From Theropithecus gelada (taxonomy: Eukaryota > Chordata > Mammalia > Primates > Cercopithecidae), in the NCBI RefSeq assembly GCF_003255815.1, contig NC_037673.1, forward strand, positions 156,208,937 through 156,272,936: a DNA stretch of 64,000 nt, given 5' to 3'. Each line of letters starts with the position of its first letter. Positions within the stretch are counted from its first letter, which is position 1. A program made the position numbers and the translations under genes. The notes under the pieces were generated by a model. The model ran no database searches, was not told the origin of the DNA, and saw only the letters and a list, made by a program, of their open reading frames with translations. This document shows positions 20,315-31,685 of this stretch, one piece after another.

Positions 20315-20915
20315 CTTTGAGACGACACAGCATGGTGATTATGAACATAACTATCGATGGCAAGCTTGCTGGGGTCCAGTTTTAGTTTCTGTCATTCCTA
20401 ACCATGTAGCTGTAAGCAAATCACTTAACCTCTTTAAACCTCAGTTTATCTGTACAATAGAACTAATAACTTTTAAACCTCAGTGTCCTTATCTGTACAA
20501 TAGAACTAATAACTGCATCAAGTTGCTGTAGAGGAAGCAATAATCCATGTTGGGCCTGGCTTATGGTTCATGTCTGTAATTCTAGCACTTTGGGAGGCCA
20601 AGACCAGTAGATTGCTTCAGTTCAAGGGTTTGAGACCAGCCTGGGCAACATGGTAAAAATCTCATCTCTATAAAATTTTTTAAAAATTAGCTGGGTTTGG
20701 TGGCACACACCTGTGATCCCAGCTGCTTGGGAGGCTGAGGCGGGAGGATCACTTGAGCCTGGGATATCAAGGCTGCAGTAAGCCGAAATTGTGCCACTGT
20801 ACTGCACTCCAGTCTGGGTGACAGAGCGACAGTCTGTCTCAAAAAAAAAAAATCCATGTAAAGCACCTAACCCAGTGCCTAGAACACAGGAGGTAATAAA
20901 CATATATTTGTTATT
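20315..20915 (+). mobile_element. MIR, split by an Alu and locally duplicated
   Basis: The 5' part (20315-20548) has tgtagctgtaagcaaatcac and ttaacctctttaaacctcag, with a 39-43 bp stretch present twice (20433 and 20472). The 3' part (20859-20915) has aaagcacctaacccagtgcc and ggaggtaataaac. The AluJ at 20550-20852 sits between them. Confidence 0.85.
20550..20852 (+). mobile_element. AluJ inserted in a MIR
   Basis: Alu with J-like features (ttgcttcagttcaagggtttg, ggatcacttgagcctggga) and a 12-base A tail. Aatccatg occurs immediately before (about 20542-20549) and after (20851-20858), giving the target duplication. Confidence 0.9.
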
Positions 20916-20919
20916 GATT

Positions 20920-21890
20920 TTTTTTATTTTTATTTTTGAAATTGACAGATTAACAAGTATAAAGGTCACCAGGGGCTGAGTCTTGAACTCCAGAAATATT
21001 TCAAATGAAATGGTCTGCTTCCTACTAGGAAAATGTAAGAGAAGACCACTTTCCACCCAACCCCAAGAAGCTTTCTATTTAGTTTTTCCAATTTTTATTC
21101 ACATCTAAACCACTATTCTAAAACCATTCAAGAAAATATTTTAAACAATAAGCATTTACCCATAATCACAGCTCTCATATACAACTCATTTCATTTTTCA
21201 TGTTTCTTTCCAGTCTTTTCTCCGAAGGAGAGTTTTAAAAAAATATGATAATCTTGATCTTCTTGTTTTTTTCTATTAATTCTCTGAACCAAGAGATTTT
21301 ATTTCTAGGCTTCTCTCCACGACGGTTGCCACACGCAGGTAACTTGATCTGTCTTGGGCCCATTGCCCTTGTCTGTCAAATGGGAATAATAACAGGAGAT
21401 TGCTGGCCTCATAGCTTGTTAGATGGAGCAGATGAGAAAATGGATATGAAAATAAGAAGTTAAAAACATAGCTGTTGTAGTCATCTCAAAGGAGAGTTAT
21501 TTACAGGAGCCAGTGAAATGACAAATGTGAAGGAACTTATGTAAAGTGGTATTTTTAAGTGAGCAGGGAATAGAGCTGAAATGTAAAATTTAAATAAAAT
21601 TAGAAAATAATGCATTAAATTGTAGATATGATTTAAAGTGCTTCAAAAATGATAGTAAATATCACTCAAATAATCCCCTCTGGCAATTATGGTAAATTGT
21701 TGGAATTTTTTGTTTTGTTTTGTGTTTCTTTCCCTCTTTTCTGCAATACATTTTAGATTTAATGGCCATTTTTCTCTACCTTCACAAATAATACAGTATC
21801 CTCCAGGGTCCTCAAATATCTAGTGAACATATTAAACAAAATCATTTATAAGTTACACTACGTAGTAAAGAAAAAATATCAAGCTGGAAT
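20920..21890. other. No confident repeat; possible weak MIR at about 21340-21450
   Basis: The stretch gtctgtcaaatgggaataataac looks MIR-like, but the remainder is unassigned and AT-rich. The 144-codon minus-strand open stretch that enters this region from 21056 continues into the AluJ and is not a gene. Confidence 0.4.
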
Positions 21891-22057
21891 CATAGGCAAA
21901 AGTAGATACCTAAATGGAAGTGTATAAAACCCTGACATTAACAGTCACTTCATGGACCCGGAGCTTGCCCCAAGGAATCTTCTGGCATCAAAGTATTAGT
22001 GAGCAATGTTGAATTTACTGAGGATCTCATGGGGGAGATGATGGAGGGTTTACCATA

Positions 22058-22482
22058 TGTTATGGTTTGAATGTCTCCTCCAAGTCTCATGTTAAAATGT
22101 AAACCCTGATGTCGAAGGTGGGGCCTAGTGGGAGGTATTTGGGTCATGGAGGCAGAGCTCTCATGAATGACTTGGCGCCCTCCTCATGGTAATGAGTCAG
22201 TTCTCACACTGAGTTCATGCAAGATCTGGTTGTTTAGAAGAGTGACACTTTCCCTCTCTCTCTCTCTCTTTCTCGCCCGCTCTCCCCATGTGTCACACCT
22301 CCTCCCACTTTACCTTCCATCATGAGTAAAAGTGCCCTGTGGTCTCACCAGAAGCCAAACAGGTGCCGGAGCCATGCTTCCTGTACAGCCTGTAGAACCA
22401 TGAGCCAAATACACTTCTTTTCTTTATAAATTACTCAGCCTCAAGTATTTCCTTTATACCAGTGCAAGAATGGACTAACGTA
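22058..22482 (+). repeat. 5' LTR of the MaLR element
   Basis: It begins TGTTATGGTTTGAATG, includes gaaggtggggcctagtggg, ctctcatgaatgac, ttctcacactgagttcatg, a (TC)n run near 22255-22275, and ends near gaatggactaacgta. The expected final CA is mutated. Confidence 0.85.
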
Positions 22483-24117
22483 GAAAATTGGTACTGGGGA
22501 TGAAGCATCACTATGAAGATACCTGAAAATGTGGAAGCAGCTTTTGAATTGGGTAATAGGCAGAGGTTGGAAAACTTTGGAGGGCTCATAAGAAGACAGG
22601 AAGACCAGGGAAAGTTGGGACTTCTGAGAGACTTGTTAAGTGGTTGTGACCACAATGCTAATAGAAATATGGACAGTGAAGGCCAGGCTGACAAGGTCTC
22701 AGTTGGAAATGAGGAACATATTAGGAACTGTGGCAAAGGTCACCCTTGCTCTTTGCTATGCCTTAGTAAAGAGCTTGGCTGAGTTGAGTCCATGCCCTGA
22801 GAATTTGAAGACGTAGGGTAGCTGGTAAAAGAAATTTCTAAGCAAGAAATCATTCAAGATGTGACATGGCTGCTTCTAACCACCTAGGATCAGAGACAAG
22901 AGCAAATAAATGACTTAAATTGGAACTTATATTTAAAAGGGAAGCAGAGCATACAAATTTGGAAAATTTGTAGGCTGGCCATGTGATAGAGAAGAGCAAA
23001 GCATTTTTAGGGGAGGAATTCAAGTGGGCTGTGGACCGATCACTTGCTAGAGAGATTAGCATGACTAAAAAGAGGAAAGTGCTAATACCCAAGACAATGA
23101 AAAAAAGGCCTCAAGAGCATTTCAGAAGTCTTCAGGACAGTCTCTACCATCACCAGCCCAGAGAGGCCTACGAGAAAAGAATGGTTTCAGGAGCCAGACC
23201 CAGAGCCCCACTGTCCTGCACAGCCTCAGGATGCTGCTCTCCACATCCCAGCTGCTCTAGCTCAAAGCACACAAGGTACAGCTCAGGATACTACTTCAGA
23301 GGGCACAAGCTGTAAGCCTTGGAGGATTCCATGTGGTGGTAAACCTGCAGGTACACAGAATGGAAACATGAAGTAGGTTCGGCAGTTTCCACCTAGACTT
23401 CAGAGGATGTATTGGAAAGCCTGGGTGCCTAGGCAAAGGTCTGCCAAAGGGGCAGAGCCTCCAAAAAGAGACTCTACTACAGCACTGCCAAGGGATAATG
23501 TGGAATTGAAGCTCCACACAGAGTATACACTGGGGCACTACCTAGTGGAGCTGTGAGAAGGGGGGTATTGCCCCCTACACCCCACAACAGTAGAGCCACT
23601 GGCAGCTTGCACCTTGAACCTGGAAAAGCAGCAGCCTCTCAATTCTAACCCATGAGTGTACACTCACTCAAGTAAGCCCTACGGAAGGGACTGCTCAAGG
23701 CCTTGGGAGGCCACCCCTCACACCAGTTTGCTCAGGACACAGGATATGAAGTCAAGGATTGTTTTGGAGCTTTAAGATTTAATGTCTGTCCTGCTCAGTT
23801 TCAGTCTTGCATGGGGCCTGTTGCCCTTTTCATTTGGCCAATTTCTTCCTTTCCAAATGGGAATGTTACCCAATGCCTGTAGCACTATTGTATCTCAGAA
23901 GTAAATAACTTGTGTGTGTGTATGTGTATGTATGTGTTTTATCATACAGGCTCATAGGTGGAAGGAAATTGTCTTGAGACTTTTATGAGATTTTGGACTT
24001 TGGATTTTTGATTTAGTTGATGCTAGAATGAGTTAAGACTTTGGGAGACTACTAAGAAGGGATGATTGTATTTTGCAATGTGAGAAGGACATGAGATTTA
24101 GGGGGCCAGAAGTGAAA
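22483..24117 (+). pseudogene. MaLR internal region, gag-like fossil
   Basis: The region begins aaattggtactggggatg, as MaLR internal sequence does after the LTR. Later parts (ggaggaattcaagtgggctg, ttgggaggccacccctcac, gcatggggcctgttgcc) run parallel to the THE1 internal sequence at 28230-29084. Open stretches of 89 and 110 codons remain but are interrupted; I did not reconstruct a protein. A (TG)n run is present near 23908-23940. Confidence 0.75.
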
Positions 24118-24569
24118 TAATATGGTTTAGATGTTTGTCTTCTCCAAATCTCATGTTGAAAGGTAATCCCCAGTATTGGAGGTGGGGCCTAGGGAGAAGT
24201 GTTTGGGTTATGGGGGCAGATCTCTCATGAATGTCTTAGTGCCTGTCTTGTGGTAACGAGTGAGTTCTTCTTCTGAGTTCATGCAAGATCTGGTTGTTTA
24301 AGAGTGTGGTACTTCCTCTCTCTCTCTGTCTCCCTCTCTCTCTCTCTGTTGCTCTCTATTGCTCACTCTCACACTCACCATGTGACACACTTGCTTCTGC
24401 TTCACTTTCCACCATAAGTCAAAGCTCCCTGGGGCCTCACCAGAAGCCAAGCAGATGCCAACATTATGCTTCTTGACCAGCCTACAGAACCATGAGCCAG
24501 TGAAACCTATTTTCTTTATAAATCAGCCTCAGATATTCCTTTATAGAAATGCAAGAATGGACTAACACA
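24118..24569 (+). repeat. 3' LTR of the MaLR element
   Basis: It starts near taatatggtttagatg and ends ggactaacaca. It shows the same order as the 5' LTR, with an expanded CT-rich tract (about 24311-24370). Confidence 0.85.
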
Positions 24570-24596
24570 CCATAGCAAACAACCTGAAATATTCTG

Positions 24597-24985
24597 TATC
24601 AGTCAGTTGAGGTTAGGTAATGTTGCAGTAACAAACGTCTTCCAAATCTCAAAGCCTTAGCAAAGCAAGTGTTTATTTCTCCCTCACTCTAAATATTCAG
24701 AATGGTTGACAGGAGGATGCTGCTCAACGAGCTTGTTTAGGGATAAGGCTGATAGGGACTCCATCGTCTTTTCCCTTGCCATGATCACCTTGGCAAGGGA
24801 AAGGAAACAAGGTCCAGAAGTAACAAATGTCTCTTCTCATCACTTCTGCTCCTATCATTGACAAAAGCCAATAACACGGTTTCATCTAGCTTCAAAGGAG
24901 ATGGGGAAGTATAATTCTGCCTGTGCCTGAGAGGAGAACCAGAAATGTTTGGTGCACAGCAATAACAGCTACTATGTAGTCCTGA
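24597..24985 (-). mobile_element. Probable MLT1-type MaLR LTR
   Basis: The plus strand reads as an antisense LTR: tgttgcagtaacaaacgtc, caagtgtttatttctccctc, catcacttctgctcct and gagaggagaaccagaaat. The family name is a best guess. Confidence 0.5.
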
Positions 24986-25350
24986 GATACTTCTTCATCT
25001 CTTAGATCCTCTTATCTCTGTTCTTTCCAAGTTGGGTTGGAGAACAAAGGGAAGTATGAGAAGAGGTGAAGGGCATTCTTTTGTTTTTCATTTTTTGTTC
25101 ACAGTACCGAGTCTCCCAGGCTTCTATGCTCTTCTGGATTATTCTCTATAAAAACACAGAAGTTGTGGAGGCCAGGTACTGCAAATACCTTCCCTCCAAA
25201 TTCTCACTTTAAAAAATTATGATGAGCAATTCTACTGTGGCACACAGTGTCATTGGTCACAAGTTTTCATACCAAAGCTATCACTGGCCTCAGCTAATAA
25301 ACTTTCTGCTATTAGATCCCACCTTCCTCGAAATGTGTGCATGTGTGTAT

Positions 25351-25354
<4 letters not shown>

Positions 25355-25391
<37 letters not shown>
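25355..25391. repeat. (TG)n microsatellite, about 18 units
   Basis: An uninterrupted TG tract of about 36 bases, preceded by shorter gtgtgc/tgtgtgt runs. It is likely polymorphic. Confidence 0.95.
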
Positions 25392-25392
<1 letters not shown>

Positions 25393-25499
25393 GGAAGCAA
25401 TAAAATAAAACTGTTTTTCAGATATCCACATACTTATTGATAAAGTAGGAATTTCTCTGAATTTTATCTTGGAAAAGCTTTAAGTAGAGCAAAGAGTTC

Positions 25500-25742
25500 A
25501 GTTTCAAAGTCAAGAACATGAGATTTAGTGTTGAATTCAAATTTGGCTCCTTCACTCATCAGTTGTGTGACCTTAAGACAAATTTTTAATCCTTCTAAGC
25601 TTTAATATCTAATCTGTAATATGAGGGAATAATACTAACTTCTATCTCATCATAGAACATAGAGTTGTAATGAGGGTTTAGTGAGCACAGTGCCTGGCAT
25701 ATAGTAAGCATTCAATAAATTCTGGCTCCTATAATAATACTC
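25500..25742 (+). mobile_element. MIR
   Basis: Sense MIR: cagttgtgtgaccttaag, taatctgtaatatgaggg, cacagtgcctggcatatag and gcattcaataaattctgg. Confidence 0.85.
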
Positions 25743-25858
25743 TTTTCCTCTTCCAACCAAAAATCCCTTTTTTAACCTTTGTGACCAGCACAGAAGACAA
25801 AGAGATCATCACCGTCTTGAATGTGGCCTTTTTACCTTTATTAAATCACGAATATTCA

Positions 25859-25880
25859 CTAGGGAATATTCATTCCCTAG
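25859..25880. repeat. Small perfect hairpin
   Basis: The arms ctagggaat and attccctag are separated by attc. It is short, and no function can be inferred. Confidence 0.9.
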
Positions 25881-26049
25881 AAATTCATTATTTAGTTAAA
25901 AAGGGTCAGAAAACCAAACACGAAATGTCTTAACCAAGAAGACAAAAATTATCTTACGTATATAAATGAAAGGCTTTAGGCACAGCTAGATCTAGTTGCT
26001 CAAATAACATCACCAGATTCAATATCTGTTGTCTTTATTTTCCCTTCTT

Positions 26050-26165
26050 TGGTTTTATTATCAGGCTTTCTTTCCTCTCATAGTGCTAAAAGGATTGCCA
26101 AGCAGCTTCACAGTTTTATCTTATTCTCTCAATAACCATGCTGGATAATGATAGTGAGATTTCCT
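26050..26165 (+). mobile_element. Possible MIR fragment
   Basis: Ttctctcaataaccatgctgg resembles the MIR 'ctcacaacaaccctatgagg' block. The evidence is weak. Confidence 0.35.
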
Positions 26166-26870
26166 TTTTTTAAAAAAGCAAAAACTCAGAATTTCATTTC
26201 ATTGATTCTGCTGGGACCACCTGATCATCCTTGAAACAATCATGGGGGCCATAGGGATGTAGTGCACTTATACAGCAAACCTGGTTCTCTTCTCTACACC
26301 AAATTGGTAGTAGAGTCAGCAACACTGGAATTATTTGTGTGGGGGGTGGTGAAGCCTTATATATCCAAAGAAAAACAGAAAAAGAGTATAGGGATGGATA
26401 CTGACAAGAAAAAACCAGGTGACTACTACACATTTCATGAATATACACACTTTTCGAAACAGCAAGGTCCCAGCATTGACTTAGTGCAAAAAATGCAGTA
26501 TCTCCACTGGCGCCCTCCCATTCCTTGCCCATAGCTAACACTGATAATCAGTCATAGCCCTTTTGTCCATGGAGTTTAGAAAATTCTTCAGAATTCTACA
26601 CAACCCAGTTATCCTGGCATCTGGTACAAATTGACAGAAGTTGCCATGAAAAATGAACCTATTGTCTCTCAAGGTCATTTTCAGACAAACTGTTAGATCA
26701 TGTTATCCCTTCTTCATGTTTTCTGGTTTATTTTTTTATTTTTCATTTGTCTTTAAACTTCTTATCCACAAGCACAAACTAGTTTATTTTGTAAGTTCAG
26801 CACATGCTGTTTATACTTATTACACTTTATCTAGTCTCATTTGGTCTGTTGTCCTGGTGTGTTGAGATCT
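26166..26870. other. No recognised gene or repeat
   Basis: About 700 bp of unique-looking DNA. Overlapping open stretches of 115 codons (minus) and 90 codons (plus) at 26194-26541 have no domain I can recognise and probably arise by chance. Confidence 0.4.
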
Positions 26871-26879
26871 TAGGTGAGC

Positions 26880-27727
26880 ACTCATAGTACCTGGTTTTAA
26901 CTTCGTATTGCTGAAAGAGCTAGTGAAGGGACTGAAAAAACAGTCCTGAATCTTTAATGCCACCCCGAGCAGTTGTGGTGGCGTGCTGTGGAGAGCATCT
27001 CTGGTTGCTGGTAGAGGAAGAATACAACAATTGTGAGGCATTGAAATCACTGCTGCCCTGTTGGAGCACGAAGGAAAACTGGACCAAACTCAGCTGACAC
27101 TTGTCCATGGAGGGAGCATTTAAACCAGCCTTAGCCAGAGGGGACTCTCCAATCCTAATGGTCCAAACTTGAGTTCCTACAAACCTTGCCACCAAGGACT
27201 ACAGTGCTCTGCATCTCCAAGTAAACTTGAAAGGTAGTCTAGGCCATAAGGACTGCAACTCTTAGGGGAGTCCTAGTGCTGAACTAGGCCCAGAGATAGT
27301 TGACTGGGTGTTGGGGGTAGGACGTGTGATGTACTTAGACACCAGCTAGGGCAGCCAAGGGAGTACTGGCATCACCCCTTCCCTAACCCCAGGCTGCACA
27401 GCTCCTGGCTCCAAATGAGACCCCTTCCTTCTGCGTGAGGACAAGAGGGAAAAGAGTGGGAGGGACATTGTCTTGCATCTTGCATACCAGCTCAACCACA
27501 TCAGGATAGGGCGCCGGTCAGGATCGTGAGGCCCCCATCCAGGCCCTAGCTCTCAGACAACATTTCTAGATATGACCTGGGCTGGAAGGGAACCTGCTGC
27601 CTTGAAAGAAAGAACCCAGTCCTGGCAGCATTCATTACCTGCTAAGTGAAGAGTCCGTGGACCCTGAATAACCTTCCTCAAGACTTTCTGGCTTCAGGTA
27701 CTAGCATAGCCACAGTGGGGTAGAACA
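26880..27727 (+). mobile_element. Old L1 5' UTR (L1PB/L1MA-like)
   Basis: The sequence has the L1 5' UTR order: caccagctagggcagcca, ctcctggctccaaatgagac, cccttccttctgcgtgagg, ttgtcttgcatcttgcatac, caggatagggcgccgg, tcatgag-like gatcgtgaggcccccat and agtcctggcagcattcatta. It is GC-richer than its surroundings. The same L1 resumes at 30907, so the THE1 cluster interrupts it. Confidence 0.75.
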
Positions 27728-28131
27728 CCAAGTTCTTAGGGTGCACGCAGAAAGGTGGGGGCCTGGGTGGGGCCCATGAAACCATTTTTTTCCTCCTAGG
27801 CCTCCAGGCCTGTGATAGAAGGGGCTGCCACAAAGGTGTCTGACATGCCCTGGAGACATTTTCCCCATTGTCTTGGGGATTAACATTGGGTTCCTCATTA
27901 CTTATGCAAATTTCTGCAGCTAGCTTGAATTTATCCCCAGAATTTTTTTGCCCCTATGGCATTGCCAGGCTGCATATTTTGCAAACTTTCGTGCTCTGCA
28001 TCCTCTTGAATGCTGTGCTGCTTGGAAATTTCTTCCACCAAATAACCCTAAATCATCTCTCTCAAGTTTAAAGTTTCACAGATCTCTAGGGCAGGGACAA
28101 AATCCCACCAGTTTCTTTGCTAAACCATAAC
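27728..28131 (-). mobile_element. THE1 internal fragment (part A), minus strand
   Basis: Antisense THE1 internal sequence: cctaggcctccaggcctgtg, gggattaacattgggttcc, acttatgcaaatttctgcag and cctaaatcatctctctcaag. The same stretch of THE1 internal sequence occurs a second time, also on the minus strand, at about 29785-30235. Confidence 0.85.
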
Positions 28132-28132
28132 A

Positions 28133-28228
28133 AGCATTCATCCTTCATGAATAGTTTAGCACCATCCCCTTGGTGACATTCTCATGATGGTGAGTGAATT
28201 CTCAAAGATCTGATTTTTTACAAGCCCA
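28133..28228 (+). mobile_element. THE1 LTR fragment, plus strand
   Basis: The middle of a THE1-type LTR is present: tagtttagcaccatcccct, tctcatgatggtgagtg and agatctgattttttac. It separates the minus-strand part A from the plus-strand internal sequence. Confidence 0.65.
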
Positions 28229-28229
28229 G

Positions 28230-29084
28230 TTGCTCCAGCTGTGGCTAAAAGGGGCCAAAGTACAGCTCAGGCCATGGCTTCAGAGGGTGCAAACCCCAAG
28301 CCTTGGCAGCTTCCATGTGGTATTGAGTCTGTAGGTGCAGAGAAGTTAAGAATTAAGGTTTAGGAACCTCTGCCTAGATTTCAGAGGATGTATAGAAGCA
28401 CCTGGATGTCCAGGCAGAAGTTTGCTGCAGGGTTGGAGCCCTCGTTCAGAACATCTGCCAGGGCAGTGAAGAAGGGAAATGTGGGGTTGGAGCCCCCACA
28501 CAGAGTCCCCACTGGGGAACTACCTAGTGGAGCAGTAAGAAGATGACCACTGTCCTCCAGACCCCAGAATGGTAGATCCACTAACAGTGTGTACTGTGTG
28601 CCTGGAAAAGCTGCAGGCACTCAATGCCAGCCTGCAAAAGCAGCTGGGAGTGGGACTGTACCCTGTGAAGCCACAGGGCAGAGCTGCCCAAGGCCATGGG
28701 CACCCACCTCTTGCATCAGTGTGACCTGGATGTGAGACATGGAGTCAAAGGAGATCATTTTGGAATTTTAAGATTTAATGACTGTCCTATTGGATTTTGG
28801 ACTTGCATGGGGCCTGTAGCCCCTTTGTTTTGGCCAGTTTCTCCCATTTGGAATGGGCATATATACCCAATGCCTGTATATTCATTATATCTAGGAATAA
28901 CTAACTTGCTTTTGATTTTATGAAGCTCCTCGGTGGAAGGGACTTGCCTTGTCTCAGATGAGACTTTGGACTTGGACCTTTGAGTTAATGCTAGAATGAG
29001 TTAAGATTTTGGGGAACTGTTGGAAGAGCATCACTGAGTTTTGAATTATGAGAACATGAGATTTGGGATGGGGCAGGAGTGGAA
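28230..29084 (+). mobile_element. THE1 internal region (part B), plus strand
   Basis: Plus-strand order: ctccagctgtggctaaaagg, cttcagagggtgcaaacccc, cagaggatgtatagaagcac, ccagaccccagaatggtag, tggatgtgagacatggag, gacttgcatggggcctgtag and gagatttgggatggggcag (purine-rich tract). It is continuous with the LTR that follows. Confidence 0.9.
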
Positions 29085-29465
29085 TGATATGGTTCAGCTG
29101 TGTCCCCACCCAAATCTCATCTTGAATTGTAATTCCCATAATCCCCATGTATTGAGGGAGGGGCCAGGTGGAGATAATTGAATCATGATAATTGAATAAT
29201 TGAATAACAACTGTTTCTCTTATCCTGTTCTCATGATAGAGAGTTAGTTATCATGAGATTTGATGGTTTTGTAAAGGGGCTTCCCCCTTCACTGGTCTCT
29301 CATTCCCTCTTCTGCCACCCTGTGAAGAGATGCCTTCAGCCATGATTATAATTTTCCCGAGGTTTCCCCAGCCATGTGGAACTGTCAATCAATTAAAGCT
29401 CTTGTATCTATAAATTATCCAGTCTCGGGTATTTCTCCATAGCAGTGTAAGAACAGACTAATTCA
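29085..29465 (+). mobile_element. THE1 LTR, plus strand (3' LTR)
   Basis: It begins TGATATGGTTCAGCTGTGTC and ends agaacagactaattca. It includes a small local repeat of ataattgaat words at about 29175-29207. The neighbour after 29465 is a minus-strand THE1 internal region. Confidence 0.9.
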
Positions 29466-30485
29466 TTGCCCTTGTAGAGGTTCTCCATGAGGGCTCTGAC
29501 CCTGCAGCAGGCTTCTGCCTGGACATCCAGGCTTTTCAGTACATCCTCTGAAATCTATGCAGAGACTTCCAACCCTCAACCCTTGTACTCTGAAATCACA
29601 GGCTTAACACCACATGAAAGATGTCAAGGCTTTCTGTTTGCACCCTCTGAAGAAGTGGCCTGAGCTGTACCTGGGTCCCTTTGAGCCACCACTGGAATTG
29701 GAGTGTCTGGGATGCAGGGATCAGTGTCCTAAGGTTGGGCAGCATGGTGGAACACTGGGCCTGGACCACAAGACTATTCTTCCCTCCTAGGCTTCTGGGC
29801 CTGTGATGGGAGGGGCTGCTACTAAGGTATCTGAAATGCCTTTGAGGCCTTTTCCCCATCGTTTTGGCTGTCAGTACTTGACTTCTCTTTACTTATACAA
29901 ATTTCTGCAGCCCACCTGAATTCTTCCTCTGAAAACAGGCTTTTCTTTTTTACCACATGGCCAGGCTGCAAATTTCCCAATCTTTCACACTCTGTTTCCC
30001 TTTTTAATATAAGTTTCAGTTTCAGGTCAATTTTTTTTTTTTTTCTCACCCATATGAGCAAAAAAACTCATATGCTCACTGTTAGAAGCAGCCAGGCCAC
30101 ATCTTGAGCACTTTGCTGCTTAGAAATTTCTTCCATCACATACCCTAAATCATCATTCTCAAGATCAAAGTTTCACAGATCCTTAGAGCAGGAACACAAT
30201 GCATCCAATCTCTTTGCTAACATATAACATAAGTGACCTTTGTTTCAGTTTCCAGTAAGTTTCTCATCTCCATCTCAGACCTCCTTAGCTTGGACTTCAC
30301 TGTCCATATCACTATCAACAGTTTGGTGACAACAATTTAACAACTCTCTAGAAAGTTCCAAATTTTTCCTTTCTTCTTCTGAGTCCTCCACACTTTTTCA
30401 ACCTTTGCCTGTTACTCAATTCCAAAGTAGCTTCCACATTTTCAGGTGTATTTATAGCAATACCCTACTCTTGATACCAATTTTC
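29466..30485 (-). mobile_element. THE1 internal region, minus strand
   Basis: Antisense THE1 internal sequence that starts at the inner end of the LTR at 30486 and runs down to 29466, where it stops abruptly at the end of a plus-strand THE1 LTR. It includes a poly(T) tract near 30034-30048. Confidence 0.9.
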
Positions 30486-30906
30486 TGTATTAGTCTGTTC
30501 ACACATTGCTGTAAAGGAAATCCTGAGACAGGGCAATTTACAAGAAAAGAGGTTTAATTTGCTCATGATTCCACAGGCTGTACAGACATCATAGTTGCTT
30601 CTGCATCTAGGGAGACCTCAGGAAACTTACAATCATGCCAGAAGGTGAAGGGGAAGCTGGCATGTCTTACATGGCTGGAGTGGGAAGGAAGACAGTGAGG
30701 GAGGAGGTGCTACACACTTTTAAATCAACCAGATCTCATGAGAACTCACTCACCATCATGAAAACAGCACTGAAGAGATGGTGCTAAACCATTCATGAAG
30801 GATCCACCCCCATGATTCAATCACCTTCCACCAGGACCCACCTCCAACATTGGGGATTACAACTCAACATGAGATTTGGGCAGGGACACATATCCAAACC
30901 ATATCA
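30486..30906 (-). mobile_element. THE1 LTR, minus strand (5' LTR)
   Basis: Plus-strand text runs from tgtattagtctgttcacac through gggcaatttacaagaaaag, ctcatgagaactcactcac and ccatgattcaatcacctt to aaaccatatca. Its ends are the reverse of TG...CA. Confidence 0.9.
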
Positions 30907-31680
30907 ATCATCAAGGCAGTACCTCTATGAGTCTATAAGAACCACAGCATCCCTGGGCTTGTGGTGTCCCTAAAGGAGATACAGCTTAGATCACAAAATC
31001 CAAGTGCTTTTAAATATCTAAAAAGCCCTCCCAAGAAGGACAAGTACAAATAAGCCCAGATAGTGAAGACAGCAATAAACACCTAACTCTTCAATACCCA
31101 GACACCAAAGAATATCTACTAGCATCAACACCATGAAGGAAAACAAGATTTCACCAAATGAACTAAATGAGGTACCAGGGACCAACCCTGGAGAAACAGG
31201 GATATGTGACCTTTCAGACAGAGAATTCAAAATAGCCGTGTTAAGGAAACTCAAATAAATTCCAGATAACACAAAAAGGGAATTCACCTGTAAAGACACA
31301 CATAGACTGAAAGTACAGGAATGGAAAAAGATATCCTGTACCAATAGAAATCAAAAAAGAACAGGAATCGCTATACTTACATCAACAAAATAGATTTCAA
31401 AACAAAAACTATAAGAAGAGACAAAGAAGGTCACTATATAATGACAAATGAGTTAATTTAGCAAAAGGGTATAACAATTTTAAATATATATGCACCCAAT
31501 ACTGAAGTGTCTACATTACAAATGATACTGCAGAAATTCAAAGGATAATTAGTGGCCACAATGAACAACTACATGCTAATAATTTGGAAAATCCAAAAGA
31601 AATGGACAAACTCCTAGACACATACAACCTACCAAGATTGAAACAGGATTAAATTCAAACCTTAAACACATCAATAACTG
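30907..31680 (+). mobile_element. Old L1, end of 5' UTR and scattered ORF1/ORF2 parts
   Basis: Resumes the L1 of 26880: accacagcatccctgggctt, aagaaggacaagtacaaat, aggtaccagggaccaaccct and acagagaattcaaaatagcc. It then jumps to ORF2 endonuclease-region sequence (gactatacttacatcaac-like, aacaattttaaatatatatg) and later ORF2. Large internal deletions are evident, and no coding capacity is left. Confidence 0.75.
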
Positions 31681-31685
31681 GCATA

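Larger units (their letters stand above)
22058..24569 (+). mobile_element. Two-LTR MaLR element (MST-type), complete outline
   Basis: A 5' LTR and a 3' LTR flank about 1.6 kb of MaLR internal sequence. The outer ends are TG...CA, and CCATA stands directly before (22053-22057) and directly after (24570-24574), a perfect 5-bp target duplication. The internal part ends with a purine-rich tract (gagatttagggggccag) just before the 3' LTR. No long reading frame survives, so the element is inactive. Confidence 0.9.

Noticed and set aside
20622..21056. 144-codon minus-strand open stretch, the longest in the window
   Set aside because: Most of it is antisense AluJ and the flanking MIR; there is no independent coding support.
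22513..23315. gag-like gene in the MaLR internal region
   Set aside because: The frame is interrupted and the element carries no coding capacity; it is annotated as a fossil only.
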